DNA of 56,152 bases from positions 1 through 56,152 of the forward strand of contig NZ_WTVS01000037.1 in assembly GCF_012911005.2 (NCBI RefSeq). Direction: 5' to 3'. Numbering within the stretch: the first letter of the stretch is position 1; each line of letters opens with the position of its first letter. This document shows positions 7,054-14,289 of the stretch, piece by piece. A program made the translations under genes and the position numbers. The DNA comes from Aromatoleum toluolicum. Its GTDB lineage: Bacteria; Pseudomonadota; Gammaproteobacteria; Burkholderiales; Rhodocyclaceae. The notes under the pieces are model-generated. The model ran no database searches and had not been told where the DNA came from. It worked only from the letters and a program-made list of their open reading frames with translations.

Positions 7054-8736
7054 TTACCGGCCCATGTCCCGGCCCACGTCCCGCGCGTTCTCCCGCGCAG
7101 GCTCTTTGCCCTGCTCGTACACCTGACTCTTTTCGTTGCCGTGCTGGATCGTCACTTTCTCGCCTACCCGGACATCCCGATCCAGCCCTTCCTTCTCGTA
7201 GCGCACAGCCACCATGTCGGACATCTTCACCAGGGCGTGATGCGATGAGGTGGCCACCACTTCGCCCTTCACGTCCTGCTTGAGTTCTTGCGCATCCAGC
7301 ACCACCAAGCCCCGATGACTGGCGGCCATGTCGATCACGCGCCGCGATTCATCCACGGTGACACTTCCCTCCGGGACGCGGCCCCGATGAAGCTGCTCGG
7401 ACAGCTCGGCACGCGCATTGAAGTAGCTGGTTTCCCGCTGGTCTTGACTGGTCTGAGGTGTCCAGCTCTGCTTGATGTCGTGAAGCTGCTTGTAGGCCCC
7501 GTCCAGCTCCGGGTGGCGCTCCAGCGCCTCCCGCTTGGTGAGCTGGTCGAATGCCTGGGCGCGCTGATAGGCCGGGGTCTGCTCGAAATGGGCCAAGTCG
7601 TTTCGAGCCGCTTCGAGCTTGGCCGCCAGCTCGTCACGGTCGGCCAGCACCGGCCGCGCGGTGCGCTCCTGTTCCGGCCGCAAGGCATCAGCGTAGGCCC
7701 GCTTCAGGGCCTCGTCGTTGCCCCCGATGTACTTGCCATACTCCCGCACACCCTCCTTCTCGGTGTACGTGGTCTGCCCCGGCGTCGAGGCCGACTCCCG
7801 GCCATTGGGAAGGCGCTCGGTGCGGATCACATAGGGCTGGTCTTCAGCCTTGGCATCCCGGAAGGCCCTGGCGGCTTCATTGACGTTGCTGTAGTCCTTC
7901 GCATCGTTCTTGGCCACGGTGCCCACGGTGTAGGTCACGTTGTCGCGCACACCTTCCCGCTGCTTGGCCAGCGTATTGATGTCGTCCAGGGCGGACACGT
8001 AATCGCGCCGCTCGGCGTGCGTCCAGGCGCGCCCGCGCTCCTGCTCCAACACATCAACCGCTGCTGCTCGCCGTTTCCACTCTCCGCGCTCTTGGCTGTT
8101 CTCGTAGATTTGCCGTTGGTTGGCGTCATAGACGCGCACCGAGTCGGTGAGCTTGTCGCGCTCCAAGGCGCGCACGGACTCCACCATGCCGTTGTAGGCG
8201 TTGTCGTGCTGTTCCTTGTTGACGAACCGCCCGGTGCCGCGCTCGGCCACCTGTTCCTCGAAGCGCAGCCGTGCGCGGGTCACTGAGGTTTCCGGGTTGA
8301 CGGCCAACACTCTGGCCTCCACCTCGTAACCCTGTTCCTTCAGGCGAGTGGTCAAGTCCCGGATGTTCTCCGGGCTGCGCATCGTGCCGTCCACCACCAG
8401 ATTGCGGCGGTTCTCCACGGCGGCCAGCGTGAGGCGGGTAGCCCATTCGCCGGCCTCTTTCTGCGTTCGGTCGGCGGCGTGCTGGGGGTCTTCGCGCGAA
8501 AGCTGCTTGTAGCGCGGGTTTTCCTCGCGCATCCGGTCGGCGTCGATCACCACAGCGCCACCGTTGGCGCGCAGCTCGCGGATCGCCTCGGCCGCCAGCG
8601 CCGATTTACCCGATCCCGGTTGGCCACCCAACAGGATCGCCTTCGGATTCTCCTGCGCCGTCGTTCTTGCCAGTGCATCGCGCTCTACGTCTTTGTAGGC
8701 GCTCTCCATTGCGTACTTGGAAACCTCCCCAGCCAT
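7054..8736 (-). CDS. Zeta-toxin kinase with C-terminal KfrB domain
   Basis: 560 aa. The N-terminal P-loop AILLGGQPGSGKS (33-45), the IDADRMREENP segment and the VVDGTMRSPENI motif identify a zeta-type UDP-GlcNAc/nucleotide-sugar kinase toxin. The middle is a charged coiled region. The C-terminal about 180 residues (EALERHPELDGAYKQLHD to the end) contain the KfrB signature: VATSSHHALVKMSDMVAVRY and VGEKVTIQHGN. The same C-terminal module ends the Fic protein at 9521-10609. The small gene just upstream is the candidate antitoxin. KfrB domains are typical of IncP-like plasmid proteins with DNA-associated roles. Toxicity is inferred. Confidence 0.82.
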   Translation of the reverse strand: MAGEVSKYAMESAYKDVERDALARTTAQENPKAILLGGQPGSGKSALAAEAIRELRANGGAVVIDADRMREENPRYKQLSREDPQHAADRTQKEAGEWATRLTLAAVENRRNLVVDGTMRSPENIRDLTTRLKEQGYEVEARVLAVNPETSVTRARLRFEEQVAERGTGRFVNKEQHDNAYNGMVESVRALERDKLTDSVRVYDANQRQIYENSQERGEWKRRAAAVDVLEQERGRAWTHAERRDYVSALDDINTLAKQREGVRDNVTYTVGTVAKNDAKDYSNVNEAARAFRDAKAEDQPYVIRTERLPNGRESASTPGQTTYTEKEGVREYGKYIGGNDEALKRAYADALRPEQERTARPVLADRDELAAKLEAARNDLAHFEQTPAYQRAQAFDQLTKREALERHPELDGAYKQLHDIKQSWTPQTSQDQRETSYFNARAELSEQLHRGRVPEGSVTVDESRRVIDMAASHRGLVVLDAQELKQDVKGEVVATSSHHALVKMSDMVAVRYEKEGLDRDVRVGEKVTIQHGNEKSQVYEQGKEPARENARDVGRDMGR

Positions 8737-8753
8737 TTGTCTGCCCTCCTGCC

Positions 8754-9014
8754 TTATTGGTAAAGGTCGCGGGCCTGCTGGCCGTACTGAGTGATGACGC
8801 GCTCGATGGCCTCGTCAGCATTCGGATCGAGGTCTTCGCGGATCGTGCGCAGCTCGTCCTTCGCTTTCTGAGCGGCCGCAATCACGGCCTCGTCAGGGGT
8901 AGCTTTTTCGCGCTCGGCGGCAATGGCTTCGGAGTGGTGGGCGATGATGGCCCCCAGGACATCCAGCGCCACCTCGTAGCGGACGCCGGCACGGCTGAAA
9001 AGTTGATTGGTCAT
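8754..9014 (-). CDS. Candidate zeta antitoxin / small helical protein
   Basis: 86 aa, largely helical and acidic (EAIAAEREKATPDEAVIAAA, KAKDELRTIREDLDPNADEA). It lies 17 nt upstream of the zeta-toxin gene on the same strand. In epsilon/zeta systems a small helical antitoxin is encoded next to the kinase. I see no diagnostic epsilon motif, so the pairing rests on position, size and charge. The ATG is preceded by a short spacer after the membrane protein gene. Confidence 0.55.
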   Translation of the reverse strand: MTNQLFSRAGVRYEVALDVLGAIIAHHSEAIAAEREKATPDEAVIAAAQKAKDELRTIREDLDPNADEAIERVITQYGQQARDLYQ

Positions 9015-9026
9015 GGTCTGGATTCC

Positions 9027-9488
9027 TCACTGATTACCGGATTGGTTCTTGGCTTGGTTTGCATGGAGCGGCCACAGGGCCGCGTGCAGCAGGCGGTAGG
9101 TGATGCGGTCGCGCTTCAGCAGGCGCGCATACACGTCGTTGGCCGTCAGCCCAAGGCTGCGGGTGGCGTACAACCCCCAAGCCAGATAGACGGCCAGCAG
9201 CACGGCAGCAGCCGGGACAAAAGCCAGAAACCACACCCCAGCTATGACAAGCCCCACCACAAGCAAGCGGCCCCCTACGGTCGCCCACTTGGAGCCGAAC
9301 ATTTCGAGCTGGGCCTTACGGTTCAGGTCGTGCTCGGCATGAGCGCGCTTCCAGACATCGGCCCACAGCTCTCCGGGGGAACGGCTGAAGACGGCATCCA
9401 GGTAGGCACGAAACTCGCGCATCAACAGGTAGGACGCGGCAAAGCACATCCCCACAAAAACCAGCAGCTCAAGCGTTTCTCGATTCAT
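9027..9488 (-). CDS. Membrane protein of unknown function
   Basis: 153 aa. One hydrophobic segment near the N-terminus (LLVFVGMCFAASYLLM) and one or two in the middle (GRLLVVGLVIAGVWFLAFVP, AAAVLLAVYLAWGLYA), then a basic tail. No family recognised. It sits between the Fic and zeta modules in the same direction; a function with either toxin is only a guess. An AGGAGAA ribosome site precedes the ATG. Confidence 0.6.
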   Translation of the reverse strand: MNRETLELLVFVGMCFAASYLLMREFRAYLDAVFSRSPGELWADVWKRAHAEHDLNRKAQLEMFGSKWATVGGRLLVVGLVIAGVWFLAFVPAAAVLLAVYLAWGLYATRSLGLTANDVYARLLKRDRITYRLLHAALWPLHANQAKNQSGNQ

Positions 9489-9504
9489 GTTCTTCTCCTT
9501 TGGT

Positions 9505-9520
9505 CTTTCGCGCGCGAAAG
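9505..9520. repeat. Dispersed palindrome, 16-bp core
   Basis: CTTTCGCGCGCGAAAG, perfect core without symmetric flanks. It lies in the 30-bp gap directly after the stop codon of the Fic gene and before the membrane protein gene. Confidence 0.9.
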
Positions 9521-10609
9521 TCAGCGCGGCGTCGGCACGCGCTCGCGCTCCATCTGCATGTCCTTGCCGCCACGATCCCGCGCCGGCTCCTTGCCCTGCT
9601 CATAGACTTGGCTGCGCGCCTTGTCGTACTGGATCGTCACGCGGTCGCCCACGGCAAGGTCACGATCCAGATTGGCGCGTTCGTAGCGCACGGCGATCAT
9701 GTCGCCCACTTGGAGCATCGCGTGGTGCGACGAAACCGCCACCACTTCGCCCTTGAATTGCCCGCCAAGCCGTTCGGCATCCCGCACCATCAGGCCGCGA
9801 TAGGCTGCGGCGTGGTCGATGACTCGCTTGGACTCGTCCAGCGTCACGCCATCGCCCACCAGCCGGCCGCTGTGCAGCTCTTTGGAAATTTCTGCCCGCA
9901 GGTAAGCGGCGTCCTGCCCGGCCCGGTGGGCGTCGTGCAGCATCTTGTAGGCACCATCCAGCTCGGGATGCTTGGCCAGAGCTTCGCGCGTGGCCAGCTT
10001 GTCGAAGGCCACCGCCCGCTCCACGGTCGTGATTTCGTAGAAAACCTCGCGCGCCGGCTCCAAGTTGCCGCGCGCGGATTCCTTGGCGGCCTCGTTCCAC
10101 GTCTGCTTATCGACCTTGGAGTAATCGAGCTGGTAGCCCGCATCCTTGGCGAGTTGCCCGATGAATTCGCGCGTCGTGCGGCCGTTCCCTTCGCGGAAGG
10201 GGTGCATTTCGTTCACGCCGGCATAGACCTCGGCCATCTTCCCGCTGAACTGCTCCTTGTCCATCCCGCGCAGATAGTTGGCTTCCTTGATCGCGGATTG
10301 GATTTCCTGCGCCTTCTGCGGGATGTCTTCCTTGAAGGTGAACAGGGTTCGGTCGCCCGCAGGCCCCTTTGCAATATCCACCTTGCGCACTTCGCCGGCC
10401 CACTCGTAGACATCCCGAAAAACCTGCTTGTGGATCGCCTGAAGGTGGGCCAAGTCGTATTCGCCCCGTACCGGGTTTTCGCGCAGCTCCTGGATGCGAA
10501 CGGCCGTTGCGCCGCGCTCGAAGCGTTGAAGCGCCGCGAGGTCGCGGATGTCGGCCTTGTTCTTGAGAACGTGCGTGCCGGGGTAGGTGTAGTCCTCTTG
10601 CTCGCTCAT
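9521..10609 (-). CDS. Fic-domain AMP-transferase toxin with C-terminal KfrB domain
   Basis: 362 aa. The Fic active-site loop HPFREGNGRTTR (136-147) is complete, with the catalytic His, acidic residue and phosphate-binding Gly/Asn/Arg; the upstream flap region and helix QAIHKQVFRDVYEWAGEVRKVDI fit the VbhT/BepA-type fold. From about residue 205 onward (EALAKHPELDGAYKMLHD, then VAVSSHHAMLQVGDMIAVRY and VGDRVTIQYDKARSQVYEQG) it carries the same KfrB-containing module as the zeta protein. Fic enzymes of this class adenylylate targets such as gyrase and are held off by a small antitoxin. That gene overlaps the start by 4 nt (ATGA). Confidence 0.88.
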   Translation of the reverse strand: MSEQEDYTYPGTHVLKNKADIRDLAALQRFERGATAVRIQELRENPVRGEYDLAHLQAIHKQVFRDVYEWAGEVRKVDIAKGPAGDRTLFTFKEDIPQKAQEIQSAIKEANYLRGMDKEQFSGKMAEVYAGVNEMHPFREGNGRTTREFIGQLAKDAGYQLDYSKVDKQTWNEAAKESARGNLEPAREVFYEITTVERAVAFDKLATREALAKHPELDGAYKMLHDAHRAGQDAAYLRAEISKELHSGRLVGDGVTLDESKRVIDHAAAYRGLMVRDAERLGGQFKGEVVAVSSHHAMLQVGDMIAVRYERANLDRDLAVGDRVTIQYDKARSQVYEQGKEPARDRGGKDMQMERERVPTPR

Positions 10610-10833
10610 TGGCTGGCCCCGCGTGCGCGCTCCAGGTACTTGGCTACCGCCTCGTCAGGGGTCAGGGTGCCGGCGATGACGGCCTCCTGAATGGCGAGGT
10701 CGGCGGCGTCCACCGGCATCCCCTCCAGGGACAGGGAAGCATTGGCTTGAACAAACTGCGCACGGCGCACGTCGGCCGGATGGGGCGCAGCCACGGGGCC
10801 GGTATCGAGTTCATAAGGGTTCTTGTCTTCCAT
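10606..10833 (-). CDS. VbhA-like Fic antitoxin
   Basis: 75 aa. Residues 33-38 read SLSLEG, which matches the inhibitory helix motif (S/T)xxxE(G/N) of class I Fic antitoxins; the following AIQEAVIAGTLTPDEAVAKYLE is the typical antitoxin_VbhA helix-turn (E...G.lTpeEa). The Glu would obstruct ATP binding in the Fic pocket. The stop overlaps the Fic start as ATGA, so toxin and antitoxin are translated together. Confidence 0.85.
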   Translation of the reverse strand: MEDKNPYELDTGPVAAPHPADVRRAQFVQANASLSLEGMPVDAADLAIQEAVIAGTLTPDEAVAKYLERARGASQ

Positions 10834-10845
10834 GTTCGCCTCCAG

Positions 10846-11091
10846 TCAGCCCAAGCCGGGCACAGCAATGCCAAACACCCGCACGGCAACAAACACCACT
10901 GCCGCCAGCCCCGCCACGATCAGCACGCCGCGCAGCACGCGCGCGAGCAACAAGCCAACGACAATGCCGATTAACAGCGGGGTAGGGGTTTCAGCGAAGA
11001 TGCGTTGCAGTGCGGCCCAGGCCCCGCCCACGTAGGGAGAAACCATTTGCCATATCTGCGTCAGCAGCGCATCCATCGGTAAGTTGTCCAT
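10846..11091 (-). CDS. Small two-segment membrane protein
   Basis: 81 aa with two long hydrophobic stretches (PLLIGIVVGLLLARVLRGVL, then IVAGLAAVVFVAVRVFGIAV) after an amphipathic N-terminus. No family recognised. It is the first gene downstream of the operator-bearing gap at 11092-11216 and is followed by the Fic antitoxin, so it may be the first gene of the toxin operon. It might equally be a small holin-like or entry-exclusion-like protein; nothing in the sequence decides. Confidence 0.55.
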   Translation of the reverse strand: MDNLPMDALLTQIWQMVSPYVGGAWAALQRIFAETPTPLLIGIVVGLLLARVLRGVLIVAGLAAVVFVAVRVFGIAVPGLG

Positions 11092-11216
11092 GCGGGTGTC
11101 CAGTGCCAGTATTCAGATGCCGTTTGTTTGCTTTCACGGTGAAAGCAAGTTTATCAAAAAAATCCTACTGGCACTAGGCGTTTAGCGCGATAACGTCAAT
11201 AGGAAGGGGAGGGCGA
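11092..11216. promoter_or_regulatory. Regulatory gap with 21-bp operator-like palindrome
   Basis: Contains the inverted repeat TTGCTTTCAC (11128-11137) / GTGAAAGCAA (11139-11148) with a single central G. A near copy lies at 34584-34603 in front of the transfer operon, and the A-rich sequence beside both copies is also alike. The half-site GTCAATAG (11194-11201) of a second operator family is present too. No convincing -10/-35 pair could be fixed for the leftward gene. The core resembles a parS-type TTTCAC..GTGAAA site with one extra base; this likeness is only visual. Confidence 0.6.
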
Positions 11217-11585
11217 TCACGCCACCAAGCTCTCGCGCACCGGCCGCAGCGCGGCGGATGTCTGGCTGATGATCTGGTGGATTTCGCCCAGGTAGCTATC
11301 CACCCGGTTCTTCATGCTGGCCCAGGTATGTTTGGTCTGAACCAACGCATCGAGCGTTTCAGCGTCGAACCGCCCCGCCTGGATGCAGTTGTGGATGGTC
11401 AGCAGGCGAATCTCCATGTTGCGCAGCGCATACTCGCAACGATTGATTTGCTGGCCGTCGATGGGGGTATGGCAGTAGCGGACGTTCTCCACGTCGCGCA
11501 CGAAGCCCTCGAAGTCCTTTTGATGGTCGCTGAGAAGGCCGACAAAGGTTTCCATCAGGCGCAGTTCGCGGTCAGGGGTAGTCAT
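11217..11585 (-). CDS. Helical protein of unknown function
   Basis: 122 aa from the ATG at 11585, chosen for the GGAG ribosome site 8 nt upstream. The protein is helical, with FVGLLSDHQKDFEGFVRDVE and NRCEYALRNMEIRLLTIHN, and three scattered Cys/His residues. It follows the Cas4-like gene by 23 nt. Its stop abuts the operator region. No family recognised. Confidence 0.6.
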   Translation of the reverse strand: MTTPDRELRLMETFVGLLSDHQKDFEGFVRDVENVRYCHTPIDGQQINRCEYALRNMEIRLLTIHNCIQAGRFDAETLDALVQTKHTWASMKNRVDSYLGEIHQIISQTSAALRPVRESLVA

Positions 11586-11608
11586 TGGTGGAATCTCCAT
11601 GTTGTTGG

Positions 11609-12133
11609 TTAAGGGTTGAGAGAAAAGCATTCGGAACGATGGCCGCATGTGTCGCATTTGCGGCCCCGGCTTTTGCGCGCCTTGGCCCTGCGCTCGGTGA
11701 GGTCGATGTACCGGGCCACCAACTGCTCGCAATAGGCGTCGTCGCGCAGCTCCACGCGCATGGCTCGGCGCTCACGGGTTTTTCGGTTGTTGATGGCCAC
11801 GAAGCCAAAGGGCGCTGTTTCGAGTCCGTTCAGGCGAAGCAGCCACGCTTGCAAAGAGAGCTGTGCAATGTCCGTCTCATAGACGCGGTGGGCATCGCGG
11901 TTCTTGTTTTCGAGGGGAACATGCAGCCCATCAGGAAGCCGATACACCTGATCGGGCCGGCCCACGACGGGGAACGGTGCATTGATGAACAGGTTGCGCT
12001 CCACTTGAGCCACCTTGCCGGCCGCAAGCTCGGGAGGGAGCCAGTTCTGAGTGAACCCTCGCCAGACCATGAATGTCCAGCCGGCCAGCACCAGGGCCAG
12101 GGCGAATAGGATGTAGCTGGCCAAGTTGCTCAT
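11609..12133 (-). CDS. Membrane-anchored PD-(D/E)XK nuclease, C-terminal half of a Cas4-like fold
   Basis: 174 aa from the ATG at 12133 (ATGA overlap with the upstream gene). An N-terminal membrane helix (5-24) is followed by the nuclease core: GRPDQVY (Asp 61), PLENKNRD (Glu 75, Lys 77) and QLSLQAWLL (Gln 91), the RecB/Cas4 motifs II-IV. The C-terminus has Cys 160, 163 and 169, matching the three C-terminal iron-sulphur cysteines of Cas4/Dna2. The N-terminal Cas4 cysteine and GxxxH motif are absent here but appear in the preceding gene, so the two products may form one split nuclease. Role on the plasmid unknown. Confidence 0.7.
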   Translation of the reverse strand: MSNLASYILFALALVLAGWTFMVWRGFTQNWLPPELAAGKVAQVERNLFINAPFPVVGRPDQVYRLPDGLHVPLENKNRDAHRVYETDIAQLSLQAWLLRLNGLETAPFGFVAINNRKTRERRAMRVELRDDAYCEQLVARYIDLTERRAKARKSRGRKCDTCGHRSECFSLNP

Positions 12134-12549
12134 CGCGGCATCCCCAGCAAGCGAAGCAGGGCGTTCAGCCCAGCGCGCACAGCCGTGGCCGCGCACCGGC
12201 TCCTGCACAGCAGAGGCACCAAGCCAGGTGAGACGACGTAGTAGGCTCGGACGAACAAGCGCCCTACCATTGCCGGCATCAGCACCCGGTCACGCCAAGC
12301 GCGGAGGAAATTTGTCTCGGCGGCGTCAGGCCCGTAGATCGCGGTGGCAATGAAACAGCGCCGGTCAATCGCCGCGCGCGTCTGCCCTTCGACCTGAAAC
12401 CGTAGGTGCTCGAAGGTGCCGGCAGCGGCCTTCGCCCGAACCTCCAGCGGCCGGGCATCCCCGCGCTCACGGTCGAAAACCACCTTTTGCTCGCAGTAAA
12501 CCGTGCCTACGATGTCGGTGATGGTGTGGTACTTTTTCGCCCGCCTCAT
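12130..12549 (-). CDS. Cas4 N-terminal-like segment fused to CFI-box domain
   Basis: 139 aa from the ATG at 12549. Residues 8-50 resemble the start of Cas4/RecB nucleases: TDIVGTVYCEQKVVF (Cys 19) and AAAGTFEHLRFQVEG (Gly/His 48). Residues 65-112 are a CFI-box: RCFIATAIYGPD, then LRAWRDRVLMPAMVG and YYVVSPGLVPLL. CFI-box domains are short C-terminal modules of unknown function. The stop overlaps the ATG of the downstream nuclease-core gene. Together the pair supplies all Cas4 motifs. This arrangement is inferred from motifs only. Confidence 0.65.
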   Translation of the reverse strand: MRRAKKYHTITDIVGTVYCEQKVVFDRERGDARPLEVRAKAAAGTFEHLRFQVEGQTRAAIDRRCFIATAIYGPDAAETNFLRAWRDRVLMPAMVGRLFVRAYYVVSPGLVPLLCRSRCAATAVRAGLNALLRLLGMPR

Positions 12550-12815
12550 CACCCCTCCTGCTTTCGCGCGCGAAAGCCGGGCTTGGCCAGCATCCAGCGA
12601 TAAATGCCCAGCAGGCTTGTGGCAGTGAAAGCCACCTGCATGAAGATAAGGCCCGGCGCGTCGGTCATGACGCCGAAGCCGATCCAGCAGACATTCGAGG
12701 CTAGGAAAGACACGAACCCCCAGCCCGACAAACGGTTGTTGAGGGCCAGCAGCAAGGCCCCCAGCACCCCAAACGCGCAGCCGATCCATTGCAGGTAGAA
12801 GGCATCCATGCGCAC
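12549..12815 (-). CDS. Small PnuC/SWEET-like membrane protein
   Basis: 88 aa with three hydrophobic segments (LQWIGCAFGVLGALLLAL, GFVSFLASNVCWIGFGVMTD, LIFMQVAFTATSLLGIYRWM). The pattern NNRLSGWGF...SN..WI and FTATSLLGIYRW is typical of small plasmid/phage proteins related to one half of PnuC transporters; a substrate is not evident. The last residues (PGFRARKQEG) are encoded by the dispersed palindrome, so the palindrome forms the C-terminus. Ends 1 nt into the next gene. Confidence 0.6.
   Translation of the reverse strand: MRMDAFYLQWIGCAFGVLGALLLALNNRLSGWGFVSFLASNVCWIGFGVMTDAPGLIFMQVAFTATSLLGIYRWMLAKPGFRARKQEG
12560..12577. repeat. Dispersed palindrome, perfect 18 bp
   Basis: GCTTTCGCG/CGCGAAAGC. 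It lies in the last codons of the small membrane protein gene, encoding FRARK. Confidence 0.9.
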
Positions 12816-12820
12816 TCACC

Positions 12821-13546
12821 TCACAGAAGGGCCTTTCGCCCGGTTTCCACGGCCCGCATCCGCATGGCCAAGGTTGGGTAAGCATTGGCGAACGAGAACC
12901 AGCGAACCCAGGATTTCGAGGGGTACAACACGGCCAGCTCGCGCAGCGCCGTCAACATCGCTTCGCGCCCTACGGACTGCGCAGCGCCGGCATCCGCCCG
13001 GTACTCGCAATACCGGCGAATCCCCAGGAACAGGAGGAAGGCGGCAAAGAAAAAGTTGTTGTTGTCCAGGAGGTGGCTGCTCACAGCAAAGCAGCAGGCA
13101 TAGGTGAACGTGGCGAAGATATGGCGCTCATGAACATGTGCGTTTTCATGGGCGATCACGCCCCGCATACCCTCGTCGCTCATGCTGGCCAGCAGGCCGG
13201 TTGTCACGTAGATGCGCGAATGACTCGGCAGCAGCCCCACGGTGTTGGCTTCCTTGTCGGCATGGTCATACAGGAAGACGGGGCGACTATCAGGGACGGT
13301 TGCCACTATCCTTGCCAAACGCTCTTGAAGCACAGCATCCCGCGACGGTCGCGGAGCAAGGAAGCGCGCCGATAATGGCGCGCTGGCATAAAAGCCGAAC
13401 AGGAATATCAGGCTACCGAGAGCCTGAGTCATTGGCTTGGCGGCCGGATTCGTGGATAACCTGCCAGTTACCCACAAAATGCCGCCAGCAACCTCCATGA
13501 TGAAGACGATCAGAATGATCCGTCTGAACCAGTGAGACGGGATCAT
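12821..13546 (-). CDS. M48-family membrane metallopeptidase
   Basis: 241 aa. Two N-terminal membrane segments, then the zinc site HENAH (133-137, HExxH) in GVIAHENAHVHERH, a membrane-associated stretch, and the third ligand Glu in YCEYRADAGAAQ about 45 residues later. This is an HtpX/Ste24-like enzyme active at the inner membrane. Family members degrade or trim membrane and exported proteins. On a plasmid it might act in envelope quality control during pilus assembly; that is inference. It is first in the run 13546 to 11217. Confidence 0.85.
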   Translation of the reverse strand: MIPSHWFRRIILIVFIMEVAGGILWVTGRLSTNPAAKPMTQALGSLIFLFGFYASAPLSARFLAPRPSRDAVLQERLARIVATVPDSRPVFLYDHADKEANTVGLLPSHSRIYVTTGLLASMSDEGMRGVIAHENAHVHERHIFATFTYACCFAVSSHLLDNNNFFFAAFLLFLGIRRYCEYRADAGAAQSVGREAMLTALRELAVLYPSKSWVRWFSFANAYPTLAMRMRAVETGRKALL

Positions 13547-13621
13547 TGCAAATTGCAGTCGTCACAGATTAAGGCTGTGGGGATCGAGCGATACGGCGTT
13601 TGATCGGTGCCAGCGCGCCAG

Positions 13622-13951
13622 TCATTTCTCATGCTGAGAGGCTGTTGCGAAGCACATCCGCCCAAGGTGGCCGTGGTAATGAGAATCAGGAGTAGTTTTT
13701 TCATCGGTTGCCCTTTCAGGGGAAAGTTGGTTGTTGATTTCTTCCAGCAGCTCCCGGCACACTGAATGCACCCGCTGACGCGAGACGCCGACGTGGCGCG
13801 CGACGGTTGCCTGCCGGTAGCCTTTGAGGAACACTTCTTCAGCGATGCGGTAAGATTCGGACGAAAGACCCAGCCGCCGCGCTGCTTTCACGAAGACAGC
13901 ACGCGACACATGGCCACACGCTGCGGAAACAGTCTTGAATATCTGGCTCAT
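13622..13951 (-). CDS. korA: TrfB/KorA-type transcriptional repressor
   Basis: About 109 aa. The helix-turn-helix GYRQATVARHVGVSRQRVHSVCRELLEEI closely matches the TrfB/KorA family of plasmid global repressors, and the preceding FVKAARRLGLSSESYRIAEEVFLKG is the family's N-terminal helix region. The His-rich tail is not typical. The ATG at 13951 has AGGGG but almost no spacing; an upstream TTG at 14005 is a less likely alternative. The operator-like TTGTC/GACAA site in the divergent promoter region suggests self-regulation. Likely targets are the sites sharing GTCAATAG at 11194, 52174 and 55497 (inference). Confidence 0.75.
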   Translation of the reverse strand: MSQIFKTVSAACGHVSRAVFVKAARRLGLSSESYRIAEEVFLKGYRQATVARHVGVSRQRVHSVCRELLEEINNQLSPERATDEKTTPDSHYHGHLGRMCFATASQHEK

Positions 13952-13982
13952 CCCCTTGCACCGTAAGGGTTTTGAGCGTATT

Positions 13983-14012
13983 TTGTCAATAGACAAGATG
14001 CGCAAATTCTAT
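13983..14012. promoter_or_regulatory. Divergent promoter with operator-like TTGTC-AATA-GACAA
   Basis: The 14-bp site at 13983-13996 contains the half-site GTCAATAG seen in the ssb and DUF3560 promoters. For the leftward korA-like gene, -35 TTACAA and -10 TAGAAT (complement of 14006-14011) are 18 bp apart, so the site would lie just after the start point. For the rightward gene, TTGTCA (13983-13988) and TTCTAT (14007-14012) are 18 bp apart, so the same site would cover the -35. One protein could shut both. Confidence 0.55.
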
Positions 14013-14034
14013 CCAAATTGGAAGGAGAGTTGTA

Positions 14035-14289
14035 ATGAAAAAGATGCTTTACGTTGCTTTCATCGTGGCAGCACTTGCCGGCATGACGAACGCCAGCGCC
14101 CAAGCGGCCGCCGCGAAGCGTGGCGGTGTCTGCATCGGCCCCTTCCGTGGTGGCGACTCGGTGTTGCAGTGCGAACACATCGGCAAGGTGACGATCAAGC
14201 AGATTTACGAAAAGGGCTTCCGTGTCGTGCATATGCAAGATGACAAAAACACGGCCACCTACGTGATGCTGGTTATTGAGGAACAATAA
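14035..14289 (+). CDS. Small exported protein
   Basis: 84 aa, with a clear signal peptide (MKKMLYVAFIVAALAGMTNASA) and a GGAGAG ribosome site 7 nt before the ATG. The mature part has two Cys (VCIGPF, LQCEHI) that could form a disulphide. No family recognised. It is one of very few rightward genes in the first 44 kb, divergent from korA and ending against traG. Small exported proteins beside F-type tra operons are often entry-exclusion factors; here that is a guess. Confidence 0.65.
   Translation: MKKMLYVAFIVAALAGMTNASAQAAAAKRGGVCIGPFRGGDSVLQCEHIGKVTIKQIYEKGFRVVHMQDDKNTATYVMLVIEEQ

Noticed and set aside
8489-8501. CTTCGCGCGAAAG inside the zeta-toxin gene as another dispersed palindrome
   Set aside because: Only a 10-bp symmetric core, one base shorter at the centre than the family, and located in a conserved part of the kinase domain; likely codon use.
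11609-12549. Remnant of a CRISPR-Cas adaptation module because of the Cas4-like motifs
   Set aside because: No cas1, cas2 or repeats nearby; both genes are intact and coupled, so a plasmid-specific nuclease is more likely.
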